64,000 nt of DNA from Lunularia cruciata (lineage: Eukaryota; Streptophyta; Marchantiopsida; Lunulariales; Lunulariaceae), in the NCBI GenBank assembly GCA_948567375.1, contig OX419756.1, positions 35,168,333 through 35,232,332 on the forward strand, in the 5' to 3' direction. The position numbers were made by a program, and so were the translations under genes. A model generated the notes under the pieces. It did not search any database, was not told the DNA's origin, and was given only the letters and a program-made list of their open reading frames with translations. Positions 1-12,129 of this stretch are shown here, piece after piece (the first letter of the stretch is position 1; each line of letters begins with the position of its first letter).

Positions 1-993
1 GGTACTTTACCGCAATAATAACGAGGCTTTTTGGAAGGCAAGTTCATACAGCTCAGACTCTATGTTCCAAGAACACATATTCAATTTAACGTGGCCTGTG
101 TAGTACCGCTTGTCATACGATTGATACACGGTAGAGTGAACAGGGTTTTTAACTGTTCGGCGGGTTGATATACACTGTAACAGTGTCATTTCTGTGTAAA
201 TTGTTGTGAATTATGGTTTATAATCTTTTTCCGTGTCTTTCAAGGCATTTCAACTTTAAGGTTTTTTTTCCCTCTTTCGTGATTATTTTTCTTTTCATTT
301 TTCTTTCCCGCCAAATTGTCAAGATATATATTTATCCTTTCAGGAGTTCTCTTCACAATGGAACTAAATATATATATTTTTTCAAGTTTTTTCCTTTTCT
401 ATACATAACGGAGTGGATGTATTCATTGTTTTCTTCATTATTAGAGATGGATTATTTGGACAAAGAAGAATTATGTGAATGGGATTTAAAATGGTGTGTT
501 ACTAGCTTTTTTCCAGATCATTTTCTATTTCAGATTGCTTGTCATTTGGAAATTTCAGTGTTTTCAACAGCGTTAAAAATTTGAGTTGTGTTTCAACCAC
601 ATTTTTGTTGTGAAATATCAATCACTTGCAGGTTGCAAATTCACTGGCGGATTTCGTATTGTCTAATTTCATGCAGACAACGTTCAGAGCACTGTCCATT
701 CAACCGTGACTAGGTATTGACAGAGAGGTTCAGGTAGTTTGCCAACAAGGACTTAGAAGTAAACTCATTTCATCTTGCGCAATGTATACATGGCCAGGCT
801 GGCTTCGATTCGCTTCCCTATCCTCCCTTACAAGTGTATAGTTAAATTTTCTAGGCGCCACCAGTTCGGACAAGTAACACTACTCGACATCTAGAGTGGT
901 GCGCTACAACGACGGTAGAGTGCTGAAGAACATCGCTGTTCGCTACACTGACAGTCCACAACCAATATCCTAAGACTACGAGTGCGTAGTTTG
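1..993. other. intergenic, no supported gene
   Basis: AT-rich DNA downstream of the minus-strand plantacyanin gene; the part nearest 994 should hold its 3' UTR. A 123-codon open frame at 213-584 (+) is hydrophobic and low in complexity, with no recognisable domain, and I do not call it a gene. Confidence 0.5.
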
Positions 994-1620
994 TTACTTG
1001 GAGACAGTGACGGCCAACTTCATTCCGGATGCACAGTGGTTGCTAAAACCACAGATAAAGTAGTATGTTCCGGGATTGCCCAACTTGATACTGTCTTTCC
1101 CAGACGCGAATTTTTTACCACCTGATGTCGTGCATAAGTTGTATGCGTCCTTGCTGACCATAAACACATTGTGAACTGATTTGTTGTACACGAAGCCTGC
1201 AGAGAGAAAACCGAACAGCGGCACGAACAGTTTAATACGCACCGCAGGCATCGGATTGATCCAAGTGGGAAACGAGATGCTCCAGGCACAGTGCAGTTGT
1301 ATTGGGGACCAATGCAAGACACAAGCTCGAACAACCCAGGTGCTTCGTGATGGTTCGATCGAGACATTACCAGCATCGAAGACAGAATATGAACGACATT
1401 TGAATTGCAACGGACATGCGGACTACTCACTGAGAACGTCTTTCGATGAGAATTTCTTGCCCTTCGTCCAGGAACCGGAGTTAAAATTGAGATTCCATCC
1501 TTTACTGTCTCCAACCTTGTAAGTGGCTCCCAATGCAATCTCGGTCAATGCCAGGACGCACACTACCACTGCAAGGATGCGTACTGCACTGCTGCTTCCC
1601 TGACTGCTCGGCCTCCCCAT
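994..1620 (-). CDS. plantacyanin (basic blue copper protein), two exons
   Basis: Small secreted type-1 copper protein of the phytocyanin family, expected in the apoplast as an electron carrier or signalling protein. Exon 1 is 1620-1431 and exon 2 is 1196-994. The 234-bp intron has a GTGAGT donor and a pyrimidine-rich acceptor ending GCAG, in phase 1. The predicted protein has 130 residues. Residues 1-31 form a signal peptide with hydrophobic core ILAVVVCVLAL. The copper ligands are all visible: His72 (SVHNV), Cys112 (FIC), His117 (NHC) and Met122 (SGM). Cys85 and Cys118 are placed for the family disulfide. The protein ends right after the cupredoxin fold, with no proline-rich arabinogalactan tail or GPI-anchor signal, which points to plantacyanin rather than uclacyanin, stellacyanin or ENOD-like types. 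The start is the ATG just before the signal peptide. The reading frame is undamaged, unlike everything else in the window. Confidence 0.93.
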
Positions 1621-3040
1621 TTCGGCACAAGAAGATGAAGCTGAAGAGAGTAGACGTCGATGAGGAAGCGGGACGCCTGCTTAGGACGGTGTAAACTACG
1701 ATGCGAAATCGCCACCAAGTGGCTGCAGAATAGAGTCGGAAAGAAGAGGTGCTGATTCAGGAAGGAGTTTAAGCTGGCAATAAGTAGTACCAGGAGGCGC
1801 TCAAGGGAGAAAGACGGCGCACAGATAGATGGGCCCAGTCATACAAGCGGTAGTTAGGCTGTTGATGCCAGAGAAATGAACGACCTACGTTAGCTTTCTT
1901 TAGTCCTCAACCAGGCCTGCTATTTTCACTCAGTGCCATCAAGTTTGTCAGGCTAGAAATGAGAGATGATCCTGTAGTAGTAACTCTCGGTAGTTGAAGC
2001 ATACTGTAGTGAAATAACAACGTCGAAGAACAACCACATCACCTCAGGTCACGTAGAAGTTTTCAGAAGACAGTCAGCACAGCTGGTCAGTACCAGACAT
2101 GGTTTCTGGGGGACTTGATGGCTCCAATTCCACTGCAGTCAGGGCAGGTCTAAGCAGAGCTGAACCAGTTGAGTTCGCCTGGGCATTTTAGCCCACACTA
2201 GGGGCCTCGGATCTCGGATCGAACGGATTTCCATTGACTTGTAGGGATATGGTATTAATTTATGGATATTTAGAGGAAAATTATCTATAAATTAAAATAT
2301 ATTCTTAGATTTAAATTATAAAATTTGAAAAATCTTATGCACTATAAAAATTTTATATTATATGTTAGATTTTTAAATAAATTCTTAATTCTTAATTTAC
2401 CTGTAAAATTATAATATATTCTCCGCATGCTAATTTACTTTCCCATACTATCCAAAAAATTTATTGACAATCCTTAAATTCATTTTTTAGATTTCTGCGG
2501 GTTTGGAAAAGCTAAATCTGAAATGTATTGTAGAGCACTTGTAAACTACTTTCTGTAACTAGTATTGAACTTTTATGAGTGTGTGTACCTATGTATGTAT
2601 AGTGGAACATTAATAGAGCGATGGAGACAAATTAGAGCTTAGACATAAGTTAGGATTCGAATTAGGAGTTTGGCTTAATCAAGAACATTCTTCATTTAAG
2701 ATATTTATATGGGAATATTTATAACGTTAATAAGGAAGCAATAAAACAAAAACAATTAGCATGAATAATTAACGCCCAACAGCTTCCTTACAGTTTGCAG
2801 AATGTTTGTCACCATAGTTTTTGTACTGCGAGTTTATGCTCAATTCTAGTCACTTGAACAAGGAGAGTTTTGTGAGAGTACCTCCTGACTGGTCATGTGG
2901 GCATCTCGGCCTACCTGGACAGCACTTTCGTAGGAGCTACGAACCCAATTTTATCCTCAAATTCTCGGATTTGGATGTAAGAAAAGTTCTCACCTTTCAT
3001 TGTTGCATTTATTTGGATGAGTGTTTATCTTGAAGTGTTT
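1621..3040. other. plantacyanin upstream region and intergenic DNA
   Basis: The part next to 1620 should hold the plantacyanin 5' UTR and promoter; I could not pick a convincing TATA box on the minus strand. From about 2230 the base composition becomes strongly AT-rich. A 70-codon open frame at 2821-3033 has no recognisable domain. Confidence 0.45.
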
Positions 3041-3305
3041 CTAGAGTGTATGCATGTCCATTGCTCTACAGAGGGCAGTGGCTGGTGCAATCCATAGGAG
3101 AGCAATCACATTAGGTGATGTTTCTTCGGATGCTTCAGCTGTGTGTAGATCGTACGACTTGCATAGCTCGGATATCTTAAGTGCGATAGGGCAGATTTCT
3201 CATACAGACTCTATTGGGGCTTAGCCTCATGTTACTTTTTTTGTCTCTCCCTTGTCCGGCTTGATGGGGTTCCCATCCTTCATTTTTCCTATGCGGTTGC
3301 CTTTT
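3041..3305 (+). repeat. non-LTR retrotransposon 3' tail, copy 1
   Basis: About 260 bp closely matching 12130-12385, which directly follows the endonuclease-domain remnant ending at 12100. Shared landmarks are the words CTACAGAGG, CATAGGAGAGCAATCACA, GCATAGCTCGGATATCTTA and CAGACTCTATTGGGGCTTAG. The shared block ends with TTTTTCCTATGCGGTTGCC. It is best read as the 3' end of a 5'-truncated insertion. Confidence 0.65.
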
Positions 3306-3335
3306 TCCCTTTCCACCTTACGGCTGTATGCACAT

Positions 3336-3380
3336 GTGTACAAGACTCTCTTCCTCCTTACCGAAGAGCGTCTTGTACAC
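3336..3380. repeat. hairpin, 18-bp arms
   Basis: Arms 3336-3353 and 3363-3380 are inverted copies with a single mismatch around a 9-base loop (core GTGTACAAGA and its complement). It lies just past the 3' tail copy. Confidence 0.7.
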
Positions 3381-3719
3381 CATGTACATGTGAAACTATC
3401 AAGCAGGAGGAAGAGAGGGGTTAGGAGTGGATTTGAATGAACTCCCTCGGTATACCATGGGTCTTCCTTCTTCCTCACGTGAGTTCACTCCCTACAAGTG
3501 AATGAGCTTTTCTAAACTTGGACTAAGAAATCGTTGTAAAATAAAATCAGAAAACAAATTTCAATTGTGAATCTAAGTCCTTTTTTGTGAATTGTATCTT
3601 ATTGCAGACTTTGTCTTTACAATCCAATGTAAAAATTGGGAGGGAGTAGGCTCCCAAGTAGGAAGAAGTGGGACTCCTCATATACCATTCAAATCCACTC
3701 CCAACCCCATCCACTAGGA

Positions 3720-4030
3720 TTAGTGAATGACTGAACCTCTTCCAACGATGAATGAGTGTAGACAAGGATAATTGAGTGTGTGAACCCTCTTCCAAAGATG
3801 AATGAGCTAGTGTAGACAAGGATAACTGAGTGAGTGAGACCCTCTTCCAAGGATGAATGTGTGAGTGTAGACAAGGATAATTAAATGAGTGAACCCTCTC
3901 CCAATGATGCATGAGCGGGCGTGTGGACAAGGATGAATAAGTATGAGTGAATTGACAAGGATAGGTGAGTGAGTGAGGTGAAAATCTTCCAAGGATGAAC
4001 GAGTGAGTGAGGGTAGAAAAGGCAACCTTG
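3720..4030. repeat. minisatellite, ~52-bp unit, about five degenerate copies
   Basis: Each unit contains the words CTTCCAA, GATGAATGAG, GTAGACAAGGATAA and TGAGTGAGTGA. Spacing varies between units, and the last two are shortened. Antisense open frames over 3547-4091 are produced by this repeat and are not genes. Confidence 0.8.
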
Positions 4031-5640
4031 GAAACAAGGGCCAAATCCAAATTATAGTAATGTGAAATGACCCATGACCTCCTCTTCCCACTAGGTTGTG
4101 CTAACTTGAACTCTAGTCGAACTTATGTATCATGAGAATGTAATTCACACCAATGCGAGTGGCATCTTTTATTGGCCACGTCCTTCAATCCGTAACCTTT
4201 CCTGGTTCTTTCATGTCTTTTTTAAATAAATCCAATTAAACTGCATGAAGTATGTTAAAAGAGGCAGAAGCACTTTGGGTTTTGCATCACTTTTGCCCTA
4301 ACAGGTATCAGGGTGACTAGACGGTACAAGAGTTATCTCCATCCTATGGAAGAAGGAGAACTCAATAATGTTTCACACTATTATAAGGAGAAATCACGTT
4401 ATGAGACCAAGAATTTTGCATAGAAGCAAGCAGGAATGGAAATATCTTGCAAGAATTGATGGTCGAGTATATCTCGCATATGGTAGGATGTATCCAACTC
4501 TTGGAACTTTTGACGAATGATGATTTCTGTATCTTATTCAGTTACAACGCTGAGTATATAAGCTTATTTCAAGGAAGCACAGAAATCTAATGCTGTGAAC
4601 TAGGAGGCAAACTAGGTTGGATGAAGGTAATTCCCGAGATTGATATGGTGATTGAAAGTCTTCATTTGAACACTTGTAAATCTACTACATGACGCTGATG
4701 TAAATCGACTAAATAATGTCTACCAGGTTAGTACTACGGGTCTTAAATTGAAATCTGAGCTTCAAATTTTAGAAGGTAAAAAGGTGTTAATGCCTAGAGC
4801 GAGCTGCCAATTCCAAGTCAGATTAAAAGGTGAGGGCTGTCTGTTGAAGACATATTAGGCGAAGTTTACGACTTTTGTCATAAAAATCTCTGTCTACTAG
4901 AATTTACTAAAATCTATGTCTATTGAAATTTTTTATGACAAAAGTAAAATCTGTAGTAGACACCAACAGTAATATCTCATAGCGTCTCATAATCTAGAAT
5001 AGTGAGACTTTTGACTTATATTTATGATAGAGTTTGAAGTTTCTGCAGACATGTACATTTGATCCGCATCCGCCCGATTTGATCTGAACGAATAGGAACA
5101 ACTGATGAAAGTCCCATCTTAGAGTGCCGAGCAACCATAGAGTCTAACATGCTACGTTAACTATTTCAGAGTCATTGAAGTCAATAAGTCCTTCAGTTGT
5201 GGGAAAGTGGGAAATAACTTCTTTCAGTTGGTCATATCCTGTGGATATATGTAAGTACTGAGGCTACATTCAATCCAACAGACCAACACAGTGTGTGACT
5301 TTCCCGTACAGAAGCTGACTTTGACAAATCAGTATCTGATTGGGACGTCCAAAAGAATTTATCGAGGCATTCTAGTGAGTATAAGACATCCAAGTTATGA
5401 CTTTAAGTTATCTTCTCCTGATTGATATTTTATTGAGAATCTATCAAAAATGTTTTGGTGAATATGACTAATCCAAGTGTACGGAAGTCGACTTACCCGA
5501 TTTGTTCATCTGGATAAAATTTCTGCTTCAAGATCGCAAAAGCTTCAATTGTGTAGGATCACTGTCCTGTGAAGTTCCTTCGTGAAGATTCTAGTTCATG
5601 TGCAAAAAGGAGAAGTCCTCATAAAATACAAATTAGGTGC
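4031..5640. other. intergenic, one inverted repeat
   Basis: No coding region supported. At 4871-4886 and 4930-4945 there is a perfect 16-bp inverted repeat (ACTTTTGTCATAAAAA and complement) around a 43-base spacer. At 4303-4316 a short GGTATCAG word resembles an initiator-tRNA-Met primer site, but nothing around it supports an element. Confidence 0.5.
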
Positions 5641-5759
5641 GGTAGTGCAGATTTCTCATACAGACTCTATTGGGGCTTAGCCTCATGTTATCTTTTTTGT
5701 TTCTCCCTTGTACGGCTTGATGGGGTCTTCCCATCCTTCATTTTTCCTACGCGGTCGCC
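5641..5759 (+). repeat. non-LTR retrotransposon 3' tail, copy 2
   Basis: Matches the terminal ~120 bp of the copies at 3041-3305 and 12130-12385, from GTGCAGATTTCTCATACAGA to CCTACGCGGTCGCC. The copy is 5'-truncated. Overlapping open frames (5569-6084, 6026-6346) show no domain. Confidence 0.65.
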
Positions 5760-6405
5760 ATTTTTCCATACAGTACAAATTAGACAAACATATGACAAGA
5801 TTTTCAAATACATAGAAAAGTTGCGACGGGATACTTTAGGATCAAAGTACCAAGTAAACAGAAACAAAAATAATGCCGAGAGCACCTTGTTTTCTATATG
5901 CTTTACGCTTTCATTGATGTTTATGCTTTATTATACAAGATCCGCAGATGAGAGGTTCAATTCACCGTACACCTCTCATTTAGAGCCTCCTATACTTCAG
6001 CTTTGGACGCATTTGGATCATTCAAGTGCATCTTCCATCGTTGGTTCGGAGCGGAAACGAAGAATTCCGCCACGTGGATCTTAATTTCATTGCAAAAGTT
6101 ATTGTCTTTCTATGGTTCAACTCCAGTGCACATGAGTGGGTTTCAGAGATAATTTTATATACCTCGGTATATTTTCATATAGATCATTACAAAGCGTTAT
6201 TAGTTCGCGACGGGTGCGGGTGGGGGAAGAAAAAGTCACACTATGAAGTTCTGGCCAAGTTCCTTATTATTAGCAAACTCCATAAGAGGTGGTTCGCAAA
6301 AAATAAAAGATATGGAGTTTTCCATAGTCACATCGGAATGCATTGATTACATATGAGGGTTAATAAAGTGTCTGGTTTAGGGTGAATATGATCTATACCG
6401 GTTGC
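5760..6405. other. intergenic, nothing recognised
   Basis: Two overlapping open frames on the plus strand show no domain and no codon pattern I trust. No repeat or regulatory element was recognised. Confidence 0.4.
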
Positions 6406-6728
6406 CGCCCGGTGTAATGTGTTAATTTAGTATTAAATGAGATTTTGTTCGTCGGTGCTCACCGTTGCTCGATGGTGCCTGTAACCGCTCATTGCCACTA
6501 GTAATTGCTTGTTGCCATTGGTAGCCACTTGATAATGTGTTAGTAATGTGTTAATTTAGGATTTAATGGGATTTTGCTCGTCGTTGCTCATTGTATCTTG
6601 TCACTGCTTGTTGTTGCTCATAACCACTCCTAGCTGCTCGATGGTGCCTGAAGTCAAAGCTTGTTGCCGCTCGTTGCCGCCCGAAGTTGCTTGTTGCCAT
6701 TGGTAGCTGCTTGATAGTGCACATTGAT
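6406..6728. repeat. tandem duplication with short internal repeats
   Basis: Two imperfect units, about 6417-6540 and 6541-6722, both open with GTGTTAATTTAG and close with TTGCCATTGGTAGC. Inside them short words such as GCTCGTTGCC, GCTCATAACC and CTCGATGGTGCCTG recur many times. Confidence 0.7.
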
Positions 6729-9132
6729 TTTACATTCAAATGTGAGCCTGCATTGCAATCAAGTTTTTGCTAATTTTTAGTTGCACTCTTGGAGTAAAAA
6801 TTCATTGACCTCCAATTAATTTCTTGCTTGCCGCAAGATGATGCAAATCATTTTCCATAACTCATGCTATCTCTGTACTAATCTATGTAAATGAACCACA
6901 ACACCAATGCAAAACTACAAAACCCACCAATTTAGTTTATTGATAGGAGCATTTGCACATAGCATTCGCATTTGTAGATGGTGAATTTGAATTTGAATAG
7001 TTGAGAGTGGCATTTTGGATCCGCCAAAAAATTTCATAAATCTCACTCTAAAAATCACACACCAAAAAGACTTGGCAATTTTCTCAAGAAGCCAAATTAT
7101 CTCTTTGGATAATCATTTATTTCACTACGAACAATCCTAAACATCCATAATATAGTGCTTGATTTTTTTAATGAGTGCAAATTGCATGCGATATACCATA
7201 TAAGAGTTTACGAAGCGTTCATTTATTAGTACCTCATCTCCTTACATAGTTCACTAAAAATAATTACAAAGTTTGTCATTTATCCAGTAGACATCAGTCA
7301 AAAAAATTTCTAAAACCCCCTAATGGAAAGGTCTTACGGGTACCAAAGGGAACATAGATCGTTTCCCATAATTTCTCAACTCACGTCCTTTTAAACTTTT
7401 CGTCTCCAAAGTGGACCCCGTTCACCTCAAAATTTATGGTTCTTACTCGAATTCTTCTTCATATAACGGAAAATATTCAGTGTGGATAACAACGTTTACG
7501 ATAGAAAACTGTGTTTTCCAGAGTAATCTATAATGTTGGTAATTTAGATAAAATCAATGCGGTGAATAGATAATTGATAAAGCGTTCTTACAAACTTTAA
7601 TGGAGCTGATCTATGATGGCAACATATAAAGGGTAATTGTTTTAGTTACTTTGACCACCAAAGTGGCATAGATATCACAAGGACCTTACATATTCATTTC
7701 ATCAATCAAGAAACATCTTATCTGATAAGCAAAAGTAGGGGTGTGGGGGGTAGGTTCATAATAAGATGGATGTACTGAGATTTCCTCACTGGAGCTTTCA
7801 GTATGTCAAAATCGAATAATCCAAAGCTTAGATAGATATAGGACATATCTATATAAGAAGGAGTTAGCAGTGGTCGTCAATTCGGTCCCATTTAGCTGTT
7901 CATAGAAGTTTTTCAACCAGTGCATGTTGTTTGGCAGTAAATTTCAAGTAAAAAAGAGAGCAAAATCACACGATATCTAAACCTGATTAGCTCTCTTGAA
8001 AATTTTTAAAAAACGAAATATTGAGATAGAGGAAAGAGTTATGAAATATCCCAAGAATTAAAGACTTGCCCCAAAGAATTAAAGATATGAAAAGAAGACT
8101 TCTCTGCACGAGAATCAAGAGTAGAAGAAAGTGGAAGACAGGTTTTATTTATGTTCATGGTTACTTGGATTTCATTATAGTAATTCATTATTAATTAAAA
8201 TATTAATTCTTTTTTGTGAAAATTGAAACTAATTAGTTCATTAAGAGTTTTAGCCTTCATCAATATCTTTCGATACACTAAATCCAAATATAGAACTAAT
8301 TCATGAAAAAATCGTACTCTTCTCTATAGTTATGTGGAGATACTAACTGAGTTCATAATGAATTTTCTAAAATGGTGGATAATATCAGTAGAAAAGTTAA
8401 ACTGATTGGGAAGCAGAATAAAGAGTATAAGCACATTATCTAATTATTACCAACTAAAACCAATGAAATTTACCTATAAAATGAAAATGATTAAGTTCCT
8501 CATAATATTTTATTACATAAAACATATAAAATATAAAACATAAAATACAATTTCATCATGTAGTATATCTATATAATGTATATGAAAAATTACTATCTGT
8601 ATTATAATCTGAGAATATTTTATGGTGTACAATGTTTTGATTGGTGGGGTCATTTAATCTTATGTCTATAGTACAACTTATATTACCTCATGTTTAACTC
8701 TTTTGAGTTTTTGTGTGTGTCTGTTTATGTTCTTCTCTTGTGTATCTTATATCATGCATCTTTTTCAAACTGTTGTCTTGTGTATTTTGCCTAACTTAGT
8801 GGAGGATGTAGAAAGTTTTATTGAAGTCTTGAACTACTTATACCAACTGAAAATTAAAATTTCACTTCTGAATTTAGATTTTTTGATGAGTGATCTTTTA
8901 TTTCGTTGTAAAAATATACTATTTAGAAACACACACTTATTAAATTTATGTACTCATTAAGAAAAAAATATATATTATGTAAATTTTTTGTTACCTAAAG
9001 TAAATTTTTCATATTTACATTTATACGCATTTTACAAAGTTAACAAAGTCAAATGATAGACGCATTGTATTGACGTTCATAAGATGGCACAACTGCACCG
9101 AACTGAGCTCAACAAGATTAATAAATCTTGGA
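6729..9132. other. long AT-rich intergenic stretch
   Basis: No gene, element or RNA recognised. Around 8500-8600 there is low-complexity ATAAAA-rich sequence. The 85-codon frame at 8703-8960 looks like chance. Confidence 0.5.
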
Positions 9133-9960
9133 TATTAATAAAACGACCCAAGTTTTTCTCTACTGACCCTACCCTTCAGCACGAGGCGTATTGTAGGGTA
9201 TCAAAGAGAATCTTGATAATGTCACGCCAGGACTACTGTGACTAGGTCACGGTCACAAAGAAAATTCCGTTAACTAAATCCACAACCTGCGGGAGTGGTG
9301 CCATGACTATGACTGGGTCATGGTCACGAAGAAAATGCCTGAGTGGAAATTGGCCCAATCAAGTTGAATGTAATCGAATTCAAGGTCAATTAGTCAGTTC
9401 AGGAGAATAGGATTTGAAATCAGGTGGATAATAGTGACATAGACATACGTCTATTTCTGAAATAAATAGGAATCTTACCATGTCATCTAATTGCATTATT
9501 TCTATTTCATTGTTGGATATCTAAAACTTGACTGTCTGGAGAATTTCTCGATTCTTCTTAAGCAACGCAAGTAGAACCATGCTGTCAAATAGAGAATGTG
9601 ATTACATAGAGGTCTGCATGAAGAGAGGTCTGTGTAAATAACTGAGAATGTGATTTCAGAGAGGCCTGCTCGAATAGAAACAACTTATCAGAGATCTGAA
9701 GTTACATTTCAGAGTGACATGAAGGTTGTAATTCAAGACCGACGAGACCAATTTTAAGTCCCCGCTACCCCCATAAATTGTGTGTTTAATTTACTCGGGA
9801 ACTTATTTCATGACCGTGACCTAGTCCCATGTACATTACCAAAGTTCTCTTCGATTCTGTCGGTGACATTACCGAGATTCCCTTTGATACAATAGAACAG
9901 TGATTCACCATACGATAGGGTAGATTGATTTAGTAAAAATTTGGTTCATTTTAAGAATAT
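9133..9960. mobile_element. non-autonomous element with ~150-bp degenerate inverted termini
   Basis: The left arm (9133-9285) and right arm (9791-9960, inverted) share several collinear blocks: CCAA-TTTTT, ACCCTA, TATTGTA with TATCAAAG, GAATCT, TAATGTCAC and ACTAGGTCACGGTCA. The core between them has no coding potential. This is the layout of a long-armed MITE or foldback element. The arms have diverged and I could not fix the exact ends or a target duplication. A GTCATGGTCAC word at about 9327 repeats the inner arm motif in direct orientation. Confidence 0.65.
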
Positions 9961-10049
9961 ATAGGAGAATAATCACATTAGATAATTTTTTTCAAATGTT
10001 CCAATTATATATAAATTATATAAATTAAATATTTTAAATATATTAAACA

Positions 10050-10160
10050 AATTTTTCATATAGACTCTATTAGAACTTAGCACCATTTTACTTTCTATTT
10101 TCTTCTCCGTGGTACAGTAGGACGGGGTCTTCCTCTCTCTCGTTTTGTCTACGCTGGTTG
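10050..10160 (+). repeat. non-LTR retrotransposon 3' tail, copy 3
   Basis: A diverged copy of the shared tail: TTTTTCATATAGACTCTATT, AACTTAGCACCATTTTAC, GGGGTCTTCC and TCTACGCTGGTTGC, in the same order as in copies 1, 2 and 4. A terminal scrap (GGTTTTCCTACGCGGTCGC) recurs at about 10453-10471. Confidence 0.5.
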
Positions 10161-10365
10161 CATTCTTCTCTCTTTAACAATACCCCAAATCTTTACCCAC
10201 TTCTTCTAGAATGTAATTTTTTGCAAAATTCATGGTATAGTTTGAATCGCCTACCGTACAAGTACAACCTTAAACGTCTGTACAACTATGACCATGGATG
10301 CAGACTTTGTACCACACTAAACGAGTTAGATGTGTAGATAATTTATCACACGTGTGAAATCACTT

Positions 10366-10815
10366 CGTGCCAACTTTTACCCATGGATGCCACGTCGGAA
10401 AACGTAGCAGTTGAGGTTCGATCAAATCATTTTGCCTATCTAAATGCCTTCGGTTTTCCTACGCGGTCGCTTCCTTCTTCTAACTGCCGAATACTTTGTT
10501 AGTCTTCTTCTGCAGATCTCCATGTCAGGAGCAGGGCATTATACAGACATCCGGGAACCTCCTCTTATTTCTGAAAGTTCAAAGATGCTGGTTGCAAACA
10601 CGACCTCAGCCCATGCCAACTATTACTCATGAATGCCATGTCGGACTACGTGGCATTTGGAGTCGATTAAGTATCTTTGTCACTTGGGGGCATTAAGTCA
10701 GTCGAAGTGCCAAATATTGGGTCGATGAAGTCTTTCTCAACAATAATACATGTAAGAAGCAGGGCATTTATAGAGACTGCAATCTCCCCTTATTTCTAAA
10801 GATGCAAAGTAGATA
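10366..10815. repeat. tandem duplication, ~235-bp unit
   Basis: Two ordered blocks recur about 230-245 bp apart. One is TGCCAAC...ATGCCA(C/T)GTCGGA...TCGAT (near 10373 and 10616). The other is CATGT(C/A)AG(G/A)AGCAGGGCATT...CTTATTTCT (near 10519 and 10748). No coding potential was recognised. Confidence 0.6.
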
Positions 10816-11099
10816 ATAGTCTCAACATTTCCGTTATGTAATGTAGTCCATATCTTGTTTAGTAGTTCTACCGTTTTGCATTCAAAAGATTTTTTAACTC
10901 CTTCCTCTAAGGTCATATGTACTTTATATGTTACTAGGAGATTTGCAATTGACATTTGGTATACTCTTCTCTAGTATTGCTTGTCTACCAACTTCCCTCA
11001 TTCGTACATTTTCCCTCTCCTCATCCTTCTTATCGGGTCTAAGAGCCTTTGATAGGAGGATTATGAAAATCTTTGGTGATATTATTGGACCGTAGACAT

Positions 11100-12100
11100 T
11101 TTAGTGTGTGATAGGGGATTTGGCACATAGACAGATGGCTGTGCCTATCTCTTGTGGAGGGATTGGCTTGCTATCTATGGAGGAGATGACACCTATAGTA
11201 TTTTTGGGTAGTTGGGTTATCTCGGCACCCCTACTTTCCTCTCCATTTGTAGTTGTTGATCAGCTGGTTTTGGAGACTTATGTGATAGAGGTGGAGGAGG
11301 AATCCTTTTCTCTCCATATGTTATTGTGACAGACAAGAGATAGTCTATCCCCACGGGCACGAGAGTACTTTCCATCTTTTGCTTCACTATTGTCAGATTG
11401 GATTAGAGGTTTCCGATCTTCCTTGATGGAGCAATAGTGTGAGCATATGCTACATTTTCTCTTAGTTGACTTGTCCATTCCTCAAGCTACTAGAAAATGT
11501 CTTTGCTCTTGCTTTGGCAAGGAGCAGGCTCTTGGATCCTAGCTTGACCGTGTATTAGGGCATTCAACTCACACCAACTACTTTTTCTATAGCAATGAGG
11601 TTTTGCCTAGATTTGGTCCACCCATCTACATCTTCATTACTCACTTGTGAATGTGGTTCTACACTAGATGCAACAGCGGTCAGTATGACACGGTGTCTTT
11701 TGGAGGATAGAGGATAGCTACCCATGATGCTATTAGGGACATAATGTTTTCTATGGCACGAGAGAGTGTATACTTGGCTTGGAAGGAGTGTTTGTATGCT
11801 TTGCGGACAACACATGTCAAGGCAGACTTATTCTTGGTCCAAGATGATAAGGTGATAGAAGCGGATGTCGTGGTTATGGACCCCACATTGGATACAATTT
11901 TGGAAGGAGTGATTACCCATCCCCCTGGATGGGTGATGAGTGCAGTAGTAGGTTGCAAGGTCTCCAAGTATATGGGCATACAGCAAGGTCACCTCTTTAC
12001 TCCTCTAGCCTTGGAGTTATATGGAGAGATGGACACGGTGTTTGACACATTTGTCAAGGAGTGCGCAAGAGCTTATCATGTTAGGCGCCAAGAGTACTAG
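11100..12100 (+). pseudogene. non-LTR retrotransposon C-terminus: zinc knuckle and restriction-like endonuclease remnant
   Basis: Fragments in order match the region after the reverse transcriptase of non-LTR elements with a restriction-like endonuclease. First comes a 'PISCGGIGLLSMEE...FLGSW' segment (from about 11140). Then a knuckle of the form C-x-C-G...C (LTCECGS near 11640), in which the zinc-binding His appears to be lost. A frameshift near 11700 follows, then 'THDAIRD' and an endonuclease-like block with KADLFL and EADVVVMDP, ending K-x2-KY (11744-12100). Such a domain would nick target DNA during target-primed reverse transcription. The upstream RT is missing, and stops and frameshifts break the frame. 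The 3' flank is the repeat tail found elsewhere in the window. The family call rests on motif order only. Confidence 0.6.
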
Positions 12101-12129
12101 TCTCACTCTCATACTTTGTAGCATATTTT

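Noticed and set aside
213-584. 123-codon open frame on the plus strand
   Set aside because: AT-rich, phenylalanine-heavy translation without a recognisable domain or supporting splice or start context.
3547-4091. Several overlapping antisense open frames with repeated SLEEG..HSLILV patterns
   Set aside because: They are translations of the 52-bp minisatellite.
4303-4316. GGTATCAGGGTGAC as an LTR-retrotransposon primer site
   Set aside because: Only a partial match to the initiator-Met site, with no LTR end, gag or polypurine tract nearby.
5569-6346. Two overlapping open frames as a host gene
   Set aside because: They include a retrotransposon 3' tail and have no domain; no splice signals join them.
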